Shown: positions 8,079-16,884 of the stretch, in pieces | How the letters are laid out: each line of letters opens with the position of its first letter | Position numbering within the stretch: the stretch's first letter is position 1 | DNA from: Bacteroidales bacterium | Lineage (GTDB): Bacteria; Bacteroidota; Bacteroidia; Bacteroidales; UBA932 | Reading direction: 5' to 3' | NCBI GenBank assembly: GCA_023667095.1 | Contig: JAMPAT010000009.1 | Coordinates: 1 to 64,000, forward strand | DNA: 64,000 nucleotides | Notes under the pieces: generated by a model | Database searches by the model: none | Told to the model about the DNA's origin: nothing | Seen by the model: the letters and a program-made list of their open reading frames with translations, nothing else | Program-made: the position numbers and the translations under genes

Positions 8079-9605
8079 TCAGAAACGGTAGCCCACAGAA
8101 AGGGCTGCGCTGTACCTGCCCATCCCAGTGGCGGAATGGAGCAGATTGGCGTAGAGGTTTATCCACATCTGTCCGGCATTGTGTATCCTGAAACCATATC
8201 CGATGCTGCATCCTGCATGCAGGTAGCCTGCCTTGAGAATCTCATAGTCAGCCATTACAAGCCCTTCGGATATGTGGGTGTCATCAGTCTCGCGTGGTAC
8301 ATATTGCAGTGAGTTGCCAAGGTTCATCCTGTAGCCCCCAGAGACTTTCAATGCAAGCTCTGATGTCCTCATGAATATGTTTCTCAGGATATTGCCTCCA
8401 ATCTCCAGTGAAGAGATTTCCATTGAGGACGACATCGCGCTATATGACTGCCTGTCATTGGAGTATTCTGCCCCGATGCGGAAATCCCATATCTTTTTCC
8501 CGCCGGAGACAAGCCCGACCCCGACTTCTGCACCGGCATTGTCCTGCCATCTGACATACCGTGCCGGAATCTCCGAATCTGTCACCCAGGCATTCACATC
8601 TGGGGAAGAGTCGAAATGCTGTACGAATTCACGCCCCGAGCCATGTGAACCGGAATACTCCACGTCCGCATCGATGCACCATTTCCCCCCGTCATATCCA
8701 AAGTCCGCCCTGGCGGAATAGGAGTCTGTCAGGTAACGCCCCCTGTAATGAGGCTTGCTGTAGTCTATGTCGAACACAGTCTCCTGTCCGTTGGAATATC
8801 TGGCCCTGAGTCCGATGGATGAATACCTGCTTGCATATTTCCAGCCGAGGAGTGCCCCGACATTGTCGCCTGAGTATTTCCTCTCACGCTCCGTATTGCT
8901 GAAAATCTCGTATGTGTACTGCCCGAGTCCTTTCAGCAGATAAAGTTTCTGAGGGGTTGATGAGTCATACAGAATCATATTTGAGACTTCCCTGGATGTG
9001 GTATATGTGAATCCTGCAGAAAGTATTCCTGCGTTTCCCATATTAAGCGACAGGGATGGCGCAAGTGAGATTCTGCTCATTGTAGCCTGCGGACGGGGAT
9101 CGACTTTCTTCGCACCGCGGCCCACTTCAAGGTCAATTGCCAGTCCCCCATATAGCCGTCCGGCTATCTTTGTGGAGATGTCAACCCACATTGAATAGTC
9201 CTGCTTTCTCCAGTCCCCTCCGGTACTGTCAGCGATGACGTATGGCATATCCCTCAGTGGATTGAATGTGGAGGCATATCTGACCCCGTTCTCAAACGAC
9301 TGCCTGAAATTGAACTGCCCTTTCAGACGGAACCGTCCTACTCGCCTGTCACCGTCGGCATTGAAAAATATCCCTGTTCCCACTTCGCCCTCCTGTGGCC
9401 TGTGGAAACTGCCCGAGACTATGTCTGCCCCGATTGCAGCGTGTCCATATCCGGTGTACTCTGAAAATTCCAGTTCAGACGGGATGAAAGCTCTTTCCTG
9501 CTGCTGTGCCGATACCTTTGATGCGCCTGCAATGGCTATTGCCAAAGCCATGGAAACAGACAGTGCCCTGACTGCCGTTCCTCGAAATCTTCCCGTTCCT
9601 CTCAT
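8079..9605 (-). CDS. DUF6850-like outer-membrane beta-barrel protein
   Basis: 508 residues with a signal peptide (cleavage near VSAQ-Q). The rest alternates beta strands rich in aromatic and small residues and ends 'AALSVGYRF', a C-terminal aromatic typical of BAM-inserted outer-membrane proteins. Strand patterns and its place after a DUF4876 gene agree with the DUF6850 family; that name is from memory of context rather than a search. It is the last gene of a four-gene operon and its start overlaps the DUF4876 gene by 4 bases, suggesting coupled translation. It probably works with the TonB receptor upstream; the substrate is unknown. Confidence 0.6.
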   Translation of the reverse strand: MRGTGRFRGTAVRALSVSMALAIAIAGASKVSAQQQERAFIPSELEFSEYTGYGHAAIGADIVSGSFHRPQEGEVGTGIFFNADGDRRVGRFRLKGQFNFRQSFENGVRYASTFNPLRDMPYVIADSTGGDWRKQDYSMWVDISTKIAGRLYGGLAIDLEVGRGAKKVDPRPQATMSRISLAPSLSLNMGNAGILSAGFTYTTSREVSNMILYDSSTPQKLYLLKGLGQYTYEIFSNTERERKYSGDNVGALLGWKYASRYSSIGLRARYSNGQETVFDIDYSKPHYRGRYLTDSYSARADFGYDGGKWCIDADVEYSGSHGSGREFVQHFDSSPDVNAWVTDSEIPARYVRWQDNAGAEVGVGLVSGGKKIWDFRIGAEYSNDRQSYSAMSSSMEISSLEIGGNILRNIFMRTSELALKVSGGYRMNLGNSLQYVPRETDDTHISEGLVMADYEILKAGYLHAGCSIGYGFRIHNAGQMWINLYANLLHSATGMGRYSAALSVGYRF

Positions 9606-10798
9606 TCTGCCAAAGGTTTAGTGTTGACTTCAAAGTCTTCCGTTGAATTGTTCGTGTCCTGGAGAATCTCTTTCCCTGAGGACGGTATGCGTTTCCTGCG
9701 TACGCTGTGTCCGCAATATGTCTTCCCAACTGTAGCATACCCGGCATCAAGCTCGGGAGAGAACCTCTTGGTCACGGTTGCCATTCCGTTCTGTATAAGG
9801 TCTACAGCATCAACTACATTGCTGTATGGAACCTTCAGGCATTCCCAGTATTCCTCGCTCTCGAAAGGGTCCTGGAATGTCTCTGGAAGTATCGCCCTCT
9901 CAAATGCGGCAAACTCCTCTGCCGAGGCCTGCACCAGTACCATCCCCTGTCCGAAGACACCGCTTCTCCATAGATATGAGTAGTCCGGCCAGAATGCCAG
10001 TTCCATATTCGGGGCCGGCATATCGGGATATTTGTTCTCCGGGTCCTGTATATATGCCTCGAAATCTGCCCCGGACAGGTCTACCGGTGAGGCCGGATTA
10101 TATTGGCTGTCCTTGTTGTGCGGAGCGGCCATGGTAGCTATTACAACAGTCTGCCCGGGCTGCATCACATATTTCCCTTTGCCTGCAACTATCTTCCAGA
10201 CGCTTCTGAGGTAGACATTCCTGTATGCTCCGGATACTTCTCCAGGCCACATCGGTCCAGCTTCGCCAAGCCCTCCATAATTCTCGTTCATACCTATGTA
10301 CAGGTCTGAAATGTCTACAGGAGAGTCAGAGTTGTTGTATATGGAGAAGAAATTGTCGTTCCTGTATGTACCGGAAGTCGGGGTAGGGGATCCGGCATAG
10401 TAAAGTTCCTTGAATATCACAGGATTGGATGCCACAGCAAAAAGCGTTATCTCCTGTCTCCCATATTCCTCTCCGATGGTCAGGACCATGGAACTTACAA
10501 ATCCTGCAAGGCTGTTGCCGTCAAGATTTCCGGACACTGTGACAGTATAGTGCCCTGGCATGATTCCACTTACCGGGACCCTTCCGTCTGCAAGGCTTGT
10601 GAAACTATATGTATATTGCTCTGTCGTGTTGGTCATTGACACAGACATAGGCTCGGGGAAGCTCTCTGACTTCCCGTATTCACCGAAAACAAGCTGTAGC
10701 TCAAAGTCGCTGACAAACTGGCTCACAGGAACACTGTCCCTCCAGCATGACACTGATACGGAAGCAGCAAATATCAATAGAAGTATGGACTTTTTCAT
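9602..10798 (-). CDS. DUF4876-type surface lipoprotein
   Basis: 398 residues with a clear lipoprotein signal (lipobox SVSC, Cys about residue 18). The first 120 residues form an Ig-like beta domain; the central part ('NPVIFKELYYAGSPTPTSGT' and 'FFSIYNNSDSPVDIS') is a lamin-tail-domain-like segment characteristic of DUF4876 proteins. The gene begins 4 bases after the TonB receptor, in the same operon. By analogy with SusD-like partners it may be an extracellular ligand-capturing lipoprotein for that receptor, but this is inference from gene order. Confidence 0.65.
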   Translation of the reverse strand: MKKSILLLIFAASVSVSCWRDSVPVSQFVSDFELQLVFGEYGKSESFPEPMSVSMTNTTEQYTYSFTSLADGRVPVSGIMPGHYTVTVSGNLDGNSLAGFVSSMVLTIGEEYGRQEITLFAVASNPVIFKELYYAGSPTPTSGTYRNDNFFSIYNNSDSPVDISDLYIGMNENYGGLGEAGPMWPGEVSGAYRNVYLRSVWKIVAGKGKYVMQPGQTVVIATMAAPHNKDSQYNPASPVDLSGADFEAYIQDPENKYPDMPAPNMELAFWPDYSYLWRSGVFGQGMVLVQASAEEFAAFERAILPETFQDPFESEEYWECLKVPYSNVVDAVDLIQNGMATVTKRFSPELDAGYATVGKTYCGHSVRRKRIPSSGKEILQDTNNSTEDFEVNTKPLAE

Positions 10799-10802
10799 TG
10801 TC

Positions 10803-13583
10803 TTAGAATTTTACCCAGGCCTCGATACCGAAGAATGGTGAAGGATTCCTTGAAGATATATAGTTACCAGGGTTGCGCCTGCTCTCTTCCAATGGGTTGG
10901 TGTTGAATACGTTGTTGAGGAAGAATGTAAAGCCGAAAATTTCCCCTATCTCCTTCGTCACCCTCAGGTTGCACAGGAAGAGCGGCCTGTATGACTCCAC
11001 AATGAGCCTGTTGTCCAGGATCTGCTTCTGGATGTCTGCACTGACAGGGTCTCCCTCCTTTAACTCCACATATTTAAGGTTGTCAGCACGCAGGTAGCCG
11101 ACAGGCCTTATGTTGTCTGTCCCGAGATTCTCCTGCGAATCATGCCAGATGGTCTGTAGTGAAACCGACACGACGAATCCTATTTTAGGGATATTGTGTA
11201 TTACCCTAAGGTTTGTTGAAAACCTTTTGTACCGGCTTCCGTCCCCTGCTGCATAGATTCCTATATCCTTATATGTTCCTCCGGCATCCGGGCTTTTCTG
11301 GAAATATGACTCTGTTGTGGAATACATGTCTGTCTTCATGTAGGCTCCGCTGAGTACGAACGATGTACGGATTGGCCTTATCTGCCCGAAATCGAAGTCA
11401 AACTCAACTCCATGAGTGTCGTTTACCTTGTTGTTCAGAGGCTTCATATAGCTCAGTACCACGTTGCTGGAACCTTGGTATCTTAGCAGTGGATATGTAC
11501 CCTCCCTTTCTATGCCCTCGTATTTCTTTAGCTCGAAGACATGGAAGCAACTGCGGTCAAGCCCGAACGAATATCCGTTGGTAAGCTTTTCGCGGAAAGC
11601 GGTGAGTGCGAACTTCATTCCTGCAATCTTGAGGTCAAGCCCGATTTCGCTCTTGTTGTTCTTCGCGAGTTTCAGCGACTGGTCAGATGTCTCATAGACC
11701 TTTGTCGTAATCATGCTCAGGGTCTGGTCGCTGTCCACTCCTGCCTGTCCTATATTGCTGAAATTCACGAAGTCAAAATACGCTTTGTCCGGATACAGGA
11801 ACACTAGAGGTGGAGCCTTGGCCGTGATTCCCCAGCCTCCGCGTATCGTAAGTGTCTTAGGGACAATTTCAAATGAGGCGTTTACGCGTGGAGACAATGC
11901 CATCTTGCAATCCTCACGTCCCGGCTGGATCATGTCAAACCTCAGGCCGATCTGCACTTTAAGGTCTCTGGACCATAGTGTCTTGGAGATATTGTCCTCC
12001 GCATATAGCGAGAACTGGTTAAGGGCAGGGATGTCCGTGAACGGGCGCATCCTCATCCCAGAAGACGGAGGCATCAGCGGGTCGAAGACCTTTCCGCGGC
12101 CGAAATTGACATCTGTCTTCCATTCTGCCCCGGCTATTATCTTGTTGCCTATCCCATGGAATTCGGTGAACATGTTGGCCATGGCCTTTGCGAATATGTT
12201 CAGAGGCTCGCCGTATGTATTCATCTTTGTCAGGAATTCGTAGGGGAGGATGTTGGTCGCTGCCGCATAGCCTGGCTTATCCGTATTTGTCAGTGTGTTG
12301 CCTGCATTGTCCAGGACAGGGCCGTTGACATTGGCTGCCACGGTGCCGTCCTTCATTGCTGAGGTCACCATATATCCGTAGTTCCCACGGATTTCCTGTG
12401 TATATCCTGTCTGCTTCGACCAGGAGCCTAACAGATTGAACCTTAATGATTTGATGAAACCCTTGTCCAGCTGCCAGTTGACATTTGAGTTGAGCTTGAA
12501 GCCAATGTTTTCGGAGGAACGTTTCCTCTGGTATTTTACGTCTGAAGGATCCAGTTTCTGTGCATCCAGGTCTGAGTAGAAATCTGCACCTACGGTTGTC
12601 CTTATGTTTTCCTTGAATGTGTTGGAATACAGTAGGTTCGCTGTAATTCTGCGGTATTGCTGGTATGGTCTTCTCTCGTCAGCAAGCGAGGAGGCATAGT
12701 CAATGTCCGCGCTTATTGCCCCATTGTCCTTTCCGAGGCCGAATCCTTTGCTTGCAGATGCCTGCACCAGTGTAGGATTGACCTTTGTCCTAAGCTGGAA
12801 CGGGAATACTCCCGCCTTCCTGTTGACGATAATTACACCCGATGTAAGGTCACCGTATTCAACTGACGGGATTCCGCGTATGACGTCCACTGATTCGACA
12901 TTGTCCACTGAAATCTGCCTCAGGTCGATTCCTGAGCCTGCCGTGGATGTGAACCCTGTAGTCAATGTCCCGTCTGTCGCGGTATTGCCTACCTGGAGAT
13001 TGGCGTTGTTTGACATTGGTGCCCCGTTGACAACGATTGATGTGCCGAGGCTGTTCATGGCATCCGGGCTGACCTGTCTTATGGTTGCCTTGGAAGCAGA
13101 TGTAAGTGATGGATTGGATGAAAGCTGTCCAGGCAGCAACTCCATGATGTCGCCCAGGGATGTCGCCTGAAGGTGGTCTATGGCCGCCCTTGATATGCTG
13201 GATGCTGTGGACGCACCTACTGCACCGGAAGTTGCCGTGACAACAACATCGTCCAGCCTGAATGAGGATTCCTTCATCAGGACCGTTACCTCAGCCATGT
13301 CTTTGTTGACCTCGATTTCTGCTGTGTAGTCCAGCATTCCGATTAGCTGTGCTGTCAATGTCCATTTCCCTGACGGGACATTTTTCAATGTCAAGGTGCC
13401 ATCGTCCATGGATACGCCGAAGATGCCGCAGTCCGGAAAGCCTGCAACAGCCCCTACTATAGGCTCATCTGCCGAGACTATACGTATCTTTACATCAATT
13501 TTGCCCGGCGCAGCGGTTGCACTGAAGCACGCCATGCCGAGCAAAAATATTGTTGATAAAATGATTCTACTTGTTTTCAGCAT
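10803..13583 (-). CDS. TonB-dependent outer-membrane receptor
   Basis: 926 residues: signal peptide, an N-terminal CarboxypepD-regulatory-like domain (about 25-105, with 'LKNVPSGKWTLTAQLIGM'), a plug domain ('LDDVVVTATSGAVG' as a TonB-box-like segment, 'VDVIRGIPSVEYGDLTSGV' at the plug end) and a 22-strand type barrel ending in a C-terminal Phe ('IEAWVKF'). It imports a large or scarce ligand with energy from TonB. No SusD partner is present; DUF4876 and DUF6850-like genes follow instead, so a starch-type glycan substrate is not implied. Its start overlaps the preceding lipoprotein gene by 17 bases. Confidence 0.85.
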   Translation of the reverse strand: MLKTSRIILSTIFLLGMACFSATAAPGKIDVKIRIVSADEPIVGAVAGFPDCGIFGVSMDDGTLTLKNVPSGKWTLTAQLIGMLDYTAEIEVNKDMAEVTVLMKESSFRLDDVVVTATSGAVGASTASSISRAAIDHLQATSLGDIMELLPGQLSSNPSLTSASKATIRQVSPDAMNSLGTSIVVNGAPMSNNANLQVGNTATDGTLTTGFTSTAGSGIDLRQISVDNVESVDVIRGIPSVEYGDLTSGVIIVNRKAGVFPFQLRTKVNPTLVQASASKGFGLGKDNGAISADIDYASSLADERRPYQQYRRITANLLYSNTFKENIRTTVGADFYSDLDAQKLDPSDVKYQRKRSSENIGFKLNSNVNWQLDKGFIKSLRFNLLGSWSKQTGYTQEIRGNYGYMVTSAMKDGTVAANVNGPVLDNAGNTLTNTDKPGYAAATNILPYEFLTKMNTYGEPLNIFAKAMANMFTEFHGIGNKIIAGAEWKTDVNFGRGKVFDPLMPPSSGMRMRPFTDIPALNQFSLYAEDNISKTLWSRDLKVQIGLRFDMIQPGREDCKMALSPRVNASFEIVPKTLTIRGGWGITAKAPPLVFLYPDKAYFDFVNFSNIGQAGVDSDQTLSMITTKVYETSDQSLKLAKNNKSEIGLDLKIAGMKFALTAFREKLTNGYSFGLDRSCFHVFELKKYEGIEREGTYPLLRYQGSSNVVLSYMKPLNNKVNDTHGVEFDFDFGQIRPIRTSFVLSGAYMKTDMYSTTESYFQKSPDAGGTYKDIGIYAAGDGSRYKRFSTNLRVIHNIPKIGFVVSVSLQTIWHDSQENLGTDNIRPVGYLRADNLKYVELKEGDPVSADIQKQILDNRLIVESYRPLFLCNLRVTKEIGEIFGFTFFLNNVFNTNPLEESRRNPGNYISSRNPSPFFGIEAWVKF

Positions 13584-14454
13584 CTTTCACACACCTGACA
13601 GGAATAGCTACAGTGTAGTTATAGGACTTTGTGAAATTTGGGAAATTATTGTTCTCGAATGCACCGAGTCCACCGTTGGTGTTGATGAATGATGACCAGA
13701 AGCAGTCTGCATCAGGTATCTTCTTGTCCGGCTGGAATCTTCCGGATACCGCAGTCTTCATCTTGTCAAGAACTTCAAGTGCTGCATTGTATTCCTCTTT
13801 TGTTGCCATGTCCCAGTCATACAGCGCAATTGCTTCAAGTGACTTGTTTATGGCTGCCATGTCATCTCCGTCAGGGATACGCCACCCTTTAGGGCAAGGT
13901 GTGTTCTCCGGATTGCTCCAGTCTATGTAGCCATCGCTCTCTGTACTCCAGTCTGTCCTGTATTCAGAATTTACTGCATCATCGCCTTCGTATGCGACCG
14001 GTGTATTGCAGCCTTTCTGGTAATAGTTGCCGGCCTTTCCGACAGCTGAGGCACCGATATTCCTGTCAAGGAGAACCAGTCCGAACTCGTCTGACATGTC
14101 GATTGTGCCGTAGCGGCATATCTGGCCTTTTACATTGATTGTACATGTAGCTGTCTTTTTGCCTGCAGATGCAGTGACAGTCACTGTCTCCTCTCCTTCG
14201 ATGTCCTTCACGGCAAATTTGAGTGTACCGTCTTCTGCAACGGTGACTAATGCGGTGTTGCTTGAAGTCCAGGTGACTTCTGTCCCTTCAAGGGCATCCT
14301 GCGGTGTAGCTGAAAGTGAAAGCTCAGGGAGAGTCTCATCTGTAAACACAGTCGCAGTCTCAGGGGTGATTGCAAGTGAATCAATCTTGACAACTGAATC
14401 GTTGCAAGAGCACAGCAGCAGCAATGCTGCAATAGGGGGGGCGAATCTTTTCAT
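13567..14454 (-). CDS. Lipoprotein with Ig-like (BIG2) and FISUMP-like domains
   Basis: 295 residues. Lipobox LCSC (Cys about residue 17). Residues about 25-110 form a bacterial Ig-like group 2 domain ('VTWTSSNTALVTVAEDGTL'). Residues 115-290 resemble the Fibrobacter-type FISUMP domain: 'DRNIGAS', 'YYQKGCNTPV', 'NTPCPKGWRIPDGDDM' and a final 'AIPVRCVKD'. Such proteins are surface exposed; the ligand is unknown. It is first in the operon with the TonB receptor, whose start codon lies inside its 3' end, so the two are co-translated. Its promoter was not identified with confidence. Confidence 0.65.
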   Translation of the reverse strand: MKRFAPPIAALLLLCSCNDSVVKIDSLAITPETATVFTDETLPELSLSATPQDALEGTEVTWTSSNTALVTVAEDGTLKFAVKDIEGEETVTVTASAGKKTATCTINVKGQICRYGTIDMSDEFGLVLLDRNIGASAVGKAGNYYQKGCNTPVAYEGDDAVNSEYRTDWSTESDGYIDWSNPENTPCPKGWRIPDGDDMAAINKSLEAIALYDWDMATKEEYNAALEVLDKMKTAVSGRFQPDKKIPDADCFWSSFINTNGGLGAFENNNFPNFTKSYNYTVAIPVRCVKDAENK

Positions 14455-14625
14455 TGTCTGTCCGTCTTTAAAGTAAATAATTCAGTAAGTTATTGTAAGA
14501 AGCTGTTTTGAAATCCTCCAAAAAATCTTCTAAGTGAATCTTAAAACAAACGGTTAAGCCGGGAGCAGAGGAAAACGTAGCTTTACTCTGCCTGGGCGGA
14601 GTGATTGTAACGAAGCTTAAAGTAT

Positions 14626-14658
14626 ATGAGGGTGAATATCATTGCAATCCACCCTCAT
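14626..14658 (-). terminator. Hairpin downstream of the NagB/PIG-L gene
   Basis: A perfect 9-bp inverted repeat (14626-14634 / 14650-14658, ATGAGGGTG / CACCCTCAT) starts 17 bases after the stop of the leftward NagB/PIG-L gene. The T-tract after it is weak. The rest of 14455-14675 is intergenic and would hold the leader and promoter of the lipoprotein-TonB operon; no clear -7 box was found. Confidence 0.5.
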
Positions 14659-14675
14659 GACTCTGAATGCCTTCT

Positions 14676-16589
14676 TTAGAAAAGCTTTACGAATACCTCG
14701 ATTGCCTGGTACTCGGCCATTCCAAGCTCGTTGTACAGGCGGGCTGTGTTCTGTGTCCTGTCCTCTGCCCTCTGCCAGAATTCACGGCTGTCATCTCCAG
14801 GGAACGGGACTATGTCCTTCTGTGAGAGGTGACGGTAGATTGCATGACGTTTCTTGATAAGTTCATCCGGGCTGAGCGGAACTGCCATGTCGACCTTTCC
14901 AAGCTCCCATTCCATCCATGCACCCCTGTAGAGCCATACGTGGCATTCCTCAAGCCATTCCTCTCCGTCAAGCTGGTTGAGTGCCTCAAGGACAGCTTCT
15001 GTACATACCCTGTGTGTTCCATGAGGATCCGCGAGGTCACCTGCAACATAGATCTGGTGAGGCTTTACCTCCTGGAGAAGACTGATGATGATATCAATGT
15101 CCTTCTGTGTCCTCTCTCCTTTCTTGATTCCTCCTGTCTCATAGAACGGAAGATTCAGGAAGTGGGCATTTGTATTCTCGTCAAGTCCGAAAGAACGGAC
15201 TGCTCCACGCGCTTCGGAGCGGCGGATTGCAGCCTTGATGTCCAGAAGTTCACGTGGTTCAGGCTCTCCCGGCCTCTTTGATGCTACAATCTTCTTTACA
15301 CGCTCGAACTCATCGGCAAAACCAAGTTCATGTGCCGCATCCATGTGCTGGAGCACAACGTCATCATGCACAGCAACGTTTCCGGAAGTCTCGTATGCAA
15401 CGTGCACATCATGTCCCTGTTCGACAAGACGGATGAATGTACCTCCCATTGAAATCACGTCATCATCAGGATGCGGCGAGAAAATAACCACCCTCTTAGG
15501 GAACGGTGAAGAAGAGACTGGCCTTGTGCTGTCATCTGCATTCGGCTTCCCTCCTGGCCATCCTGTGATTGTGTGCTGGAGGTCGTTGAATACATCAATA
15601 TTGATTTTGTCGTATGGGCCTTTCTTCTCAAGAAGCTCCCCAAGCGAGTTCTCTATATAGTCTGTGTAAGTAAGCTTAAGAATCGGCTTGTGAACCTGCT
15701 CACAAAGCCATACAACAGCTTTCCTGATGAATTTAGGTGTCCATTCGCATGGGCCGACGAGCCATGGTGCAACAATCCTTGAAAGGTTTGCACCCGCATT
15801 TTCGTCAACATAGAACGATATATTCTCATGTTTCTGGAGGAATGAGGCCGGGCACTGTGCTGAAGGAGTACCTTCTACAACGTCATGTACGGCATTTGCC
15901 TTGTCCTCTCCCCATGCCATGAGGATGATGCGTTTGGCACTCATCATTGTTGCTATTCCTATTGTTATCGCAACGCGTGGAGTGTCGTTGATATTGCCGT
16001 TGAAGTTCCTGGACTGTGCCTTGCGGTTCCTGTACGACATCAGGACGCTTCTTGTCCTGCTCTTTTCTGATGAGCCGGCCTCGTTGAATCCGATCTGGCC
16101 TGCTGTCCCGATTCCGGCAACAAGCAGGTCAAGGCCTGAAGCCTTCCTGTCAAATTCTGCACAATACTCGGAAAGTTCCTCCTGAGGCACTGTGCCGTCA
16201 GGTATATGGATGTTCTCTTTCCTGGCATCAACAAGACTGAGGAACTCGTCGTGCAGCCTCCTGTTGCGGCTCTGCCTCTCATCTGCCCCGATAGGGTAGT
16301 ATTCATCGATGCTGAATATCTCCACATCGGCGAATGAAATCTCGCCTGCCCTGTATCTCTTGACAAGTTCGTGGTAAAGTGAGACAGGAGTTGCTCCGGT
16401 AGTGAGTCCGAGCTTGAATTTGCCTGTATGTCCCTTGATGGATTTGATGATGATGTCTGCAATGCTTACGCTTGCATCGTGGGCCTCTTTAAAGATTTCT
16501 GCAGGTATCTTTTCATAGCTGTGCAGGAGATCTTTCGGCAGCCCCTGCTCTATGAGCCCGCCGTCCTTCGGCAAAGTAAAGTGTTTCAT
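14676..16589 (-). CDS. Glucosamine-6-phosphate deaminase-like protein fused to a PIG-L/LmbE deacetylase
   Basis: 637 residues in two parts. Residues about 20-290 have the NagB fold: 'LGLTTGATPVSLYHELVK', 'IFSIDEYYPI', and 'AGIGTAGQIGFNEAGS'. Residues about 375-620 are a PIG-L/LmbE domain with the zinc motif 'SPHPDDDVISMGG' and a later 'DPHGTHRV'. The fusion would combine N-acetyl removal and deamination of amino-sugar phosphates; such long NagB proteins are common in Bacteroidota. The catalytic His of E. coli NagB (H143, in GHIAFNE) is Gln here. The ATG at 16589 is chosen over the upstream in-frame one because it starts at the family N-terminus and follows a TAnnTTTG box at 16614-16621. Confidence 0.8.
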   Translation of the reverse strand: MKHFTLPKDGGLIEQGLPKDLLHSYEKIPAEIFKEAHDASVSIADIIIKSIKGHTGKFKLGLTTGATPVSLYHELVKRYRAGEISFADVEIFSIDEYYPIGADERQSRNRRLHDEFLSLVDARKENIHIPDGTVPQEELSEYCAEFDRKASGLDLLVAGIGTAGQIGFNEAGSSEKSRTRSVLMSYRNRKAQSRNFNGNINDTPRVAITIGIATMMSAKRIILMAWGEDKANAVHDVVEGTPSAQCPASFLQKHENISFYVDENAGANLSRIVAPWLVGPCEWTPKFIRKAVVWLCEQVHKPILKLTYTDYIENSLGELLEKKGPYDKINIDVFNDLQHTITGWPGGKPNADDSTRPVSSSPFPKRVVIFSPHPDDDVISMGGTFIRLVEQGHDVHVAYETSGNVAVHDDVVLQHMDAAHELGFADEFERVKKIVASKRPGEPEPRELLDIKAAIRRSEARGAVRSFGLDENTNAHFLNLPFYETGGIKKGERTQKDIDIIISLLQEVKPHQIYVAGDLADPHGTHRVCTEAVLEALNQLDGEEWLEECHVWLYRGAWMEWELGKVDMAVPLSPDELIKKRHAIYRHLSQKDIVPFPGDDSREFWQRAEDRTQNTARLYNELGMAEYQAIEVFVKLF

Positions 16590-16613
16590 GTGTACTTTTA
16601 TGTTTAGGAATTG

Positions 16614-16621
16614 CAAATGTA
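16614..16621 (-). promoter_or_regulatory. -7 promoter box of the NagB/PIG-L gene
   Basis: On the minus strand this reads TACATTTG, matching TAnnTTTG, about 25 bases before the ATG at 16589. A -33 TTTG at the usual distance is not evident. The interval 16622-16821 between the two divergent genes has no other feature I can support. Confidence 0.5.
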
Positions 16622-16821
16622 GCAAAAAACCTGCATTATGTATCCTTTTATTAAGGTAATAATGTTGAAAACTCTTCTATACGTGACTCAGTGGACGTAC
16701 TGGTCCTGTTCTACTGTCATTGCTGGACTGTTCACTGAACTTGCTCTTCGCTTGCGCCCAGACCGTCGCGGTCATCTATGTGGTTTTGATACGAAAGTTT
16801 GTGTATTTTTAATCGAAACCG

Positions 16822-16852
16822 GTTGTTTATTTGGAAATAATACATAAGTTTG
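16822..16852 (+). promoter_or_regulatory. Promoter of the membrane pyrophosphatase gene
   Basis: GTTG (16822-16825) and TAAGTTTG (16845-16852) form a -33/-7 pair with 19-base spacing, close to the Bacteroidota consensus TTTG-N19-21-TAnnTTTG. The start codon is 33 bases further. Confidence 0.6.
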
Positions 16853-16884
16853 CACCTAAAACACTAAACTAATCTAACCAAGTT

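Noticed and set aside
16638..16847. 69-codon ORF between the NagB/PIG-L and hppA genes
   Set aside because: No family features; it covers the hppA promoter elements and has no promoter of its own.
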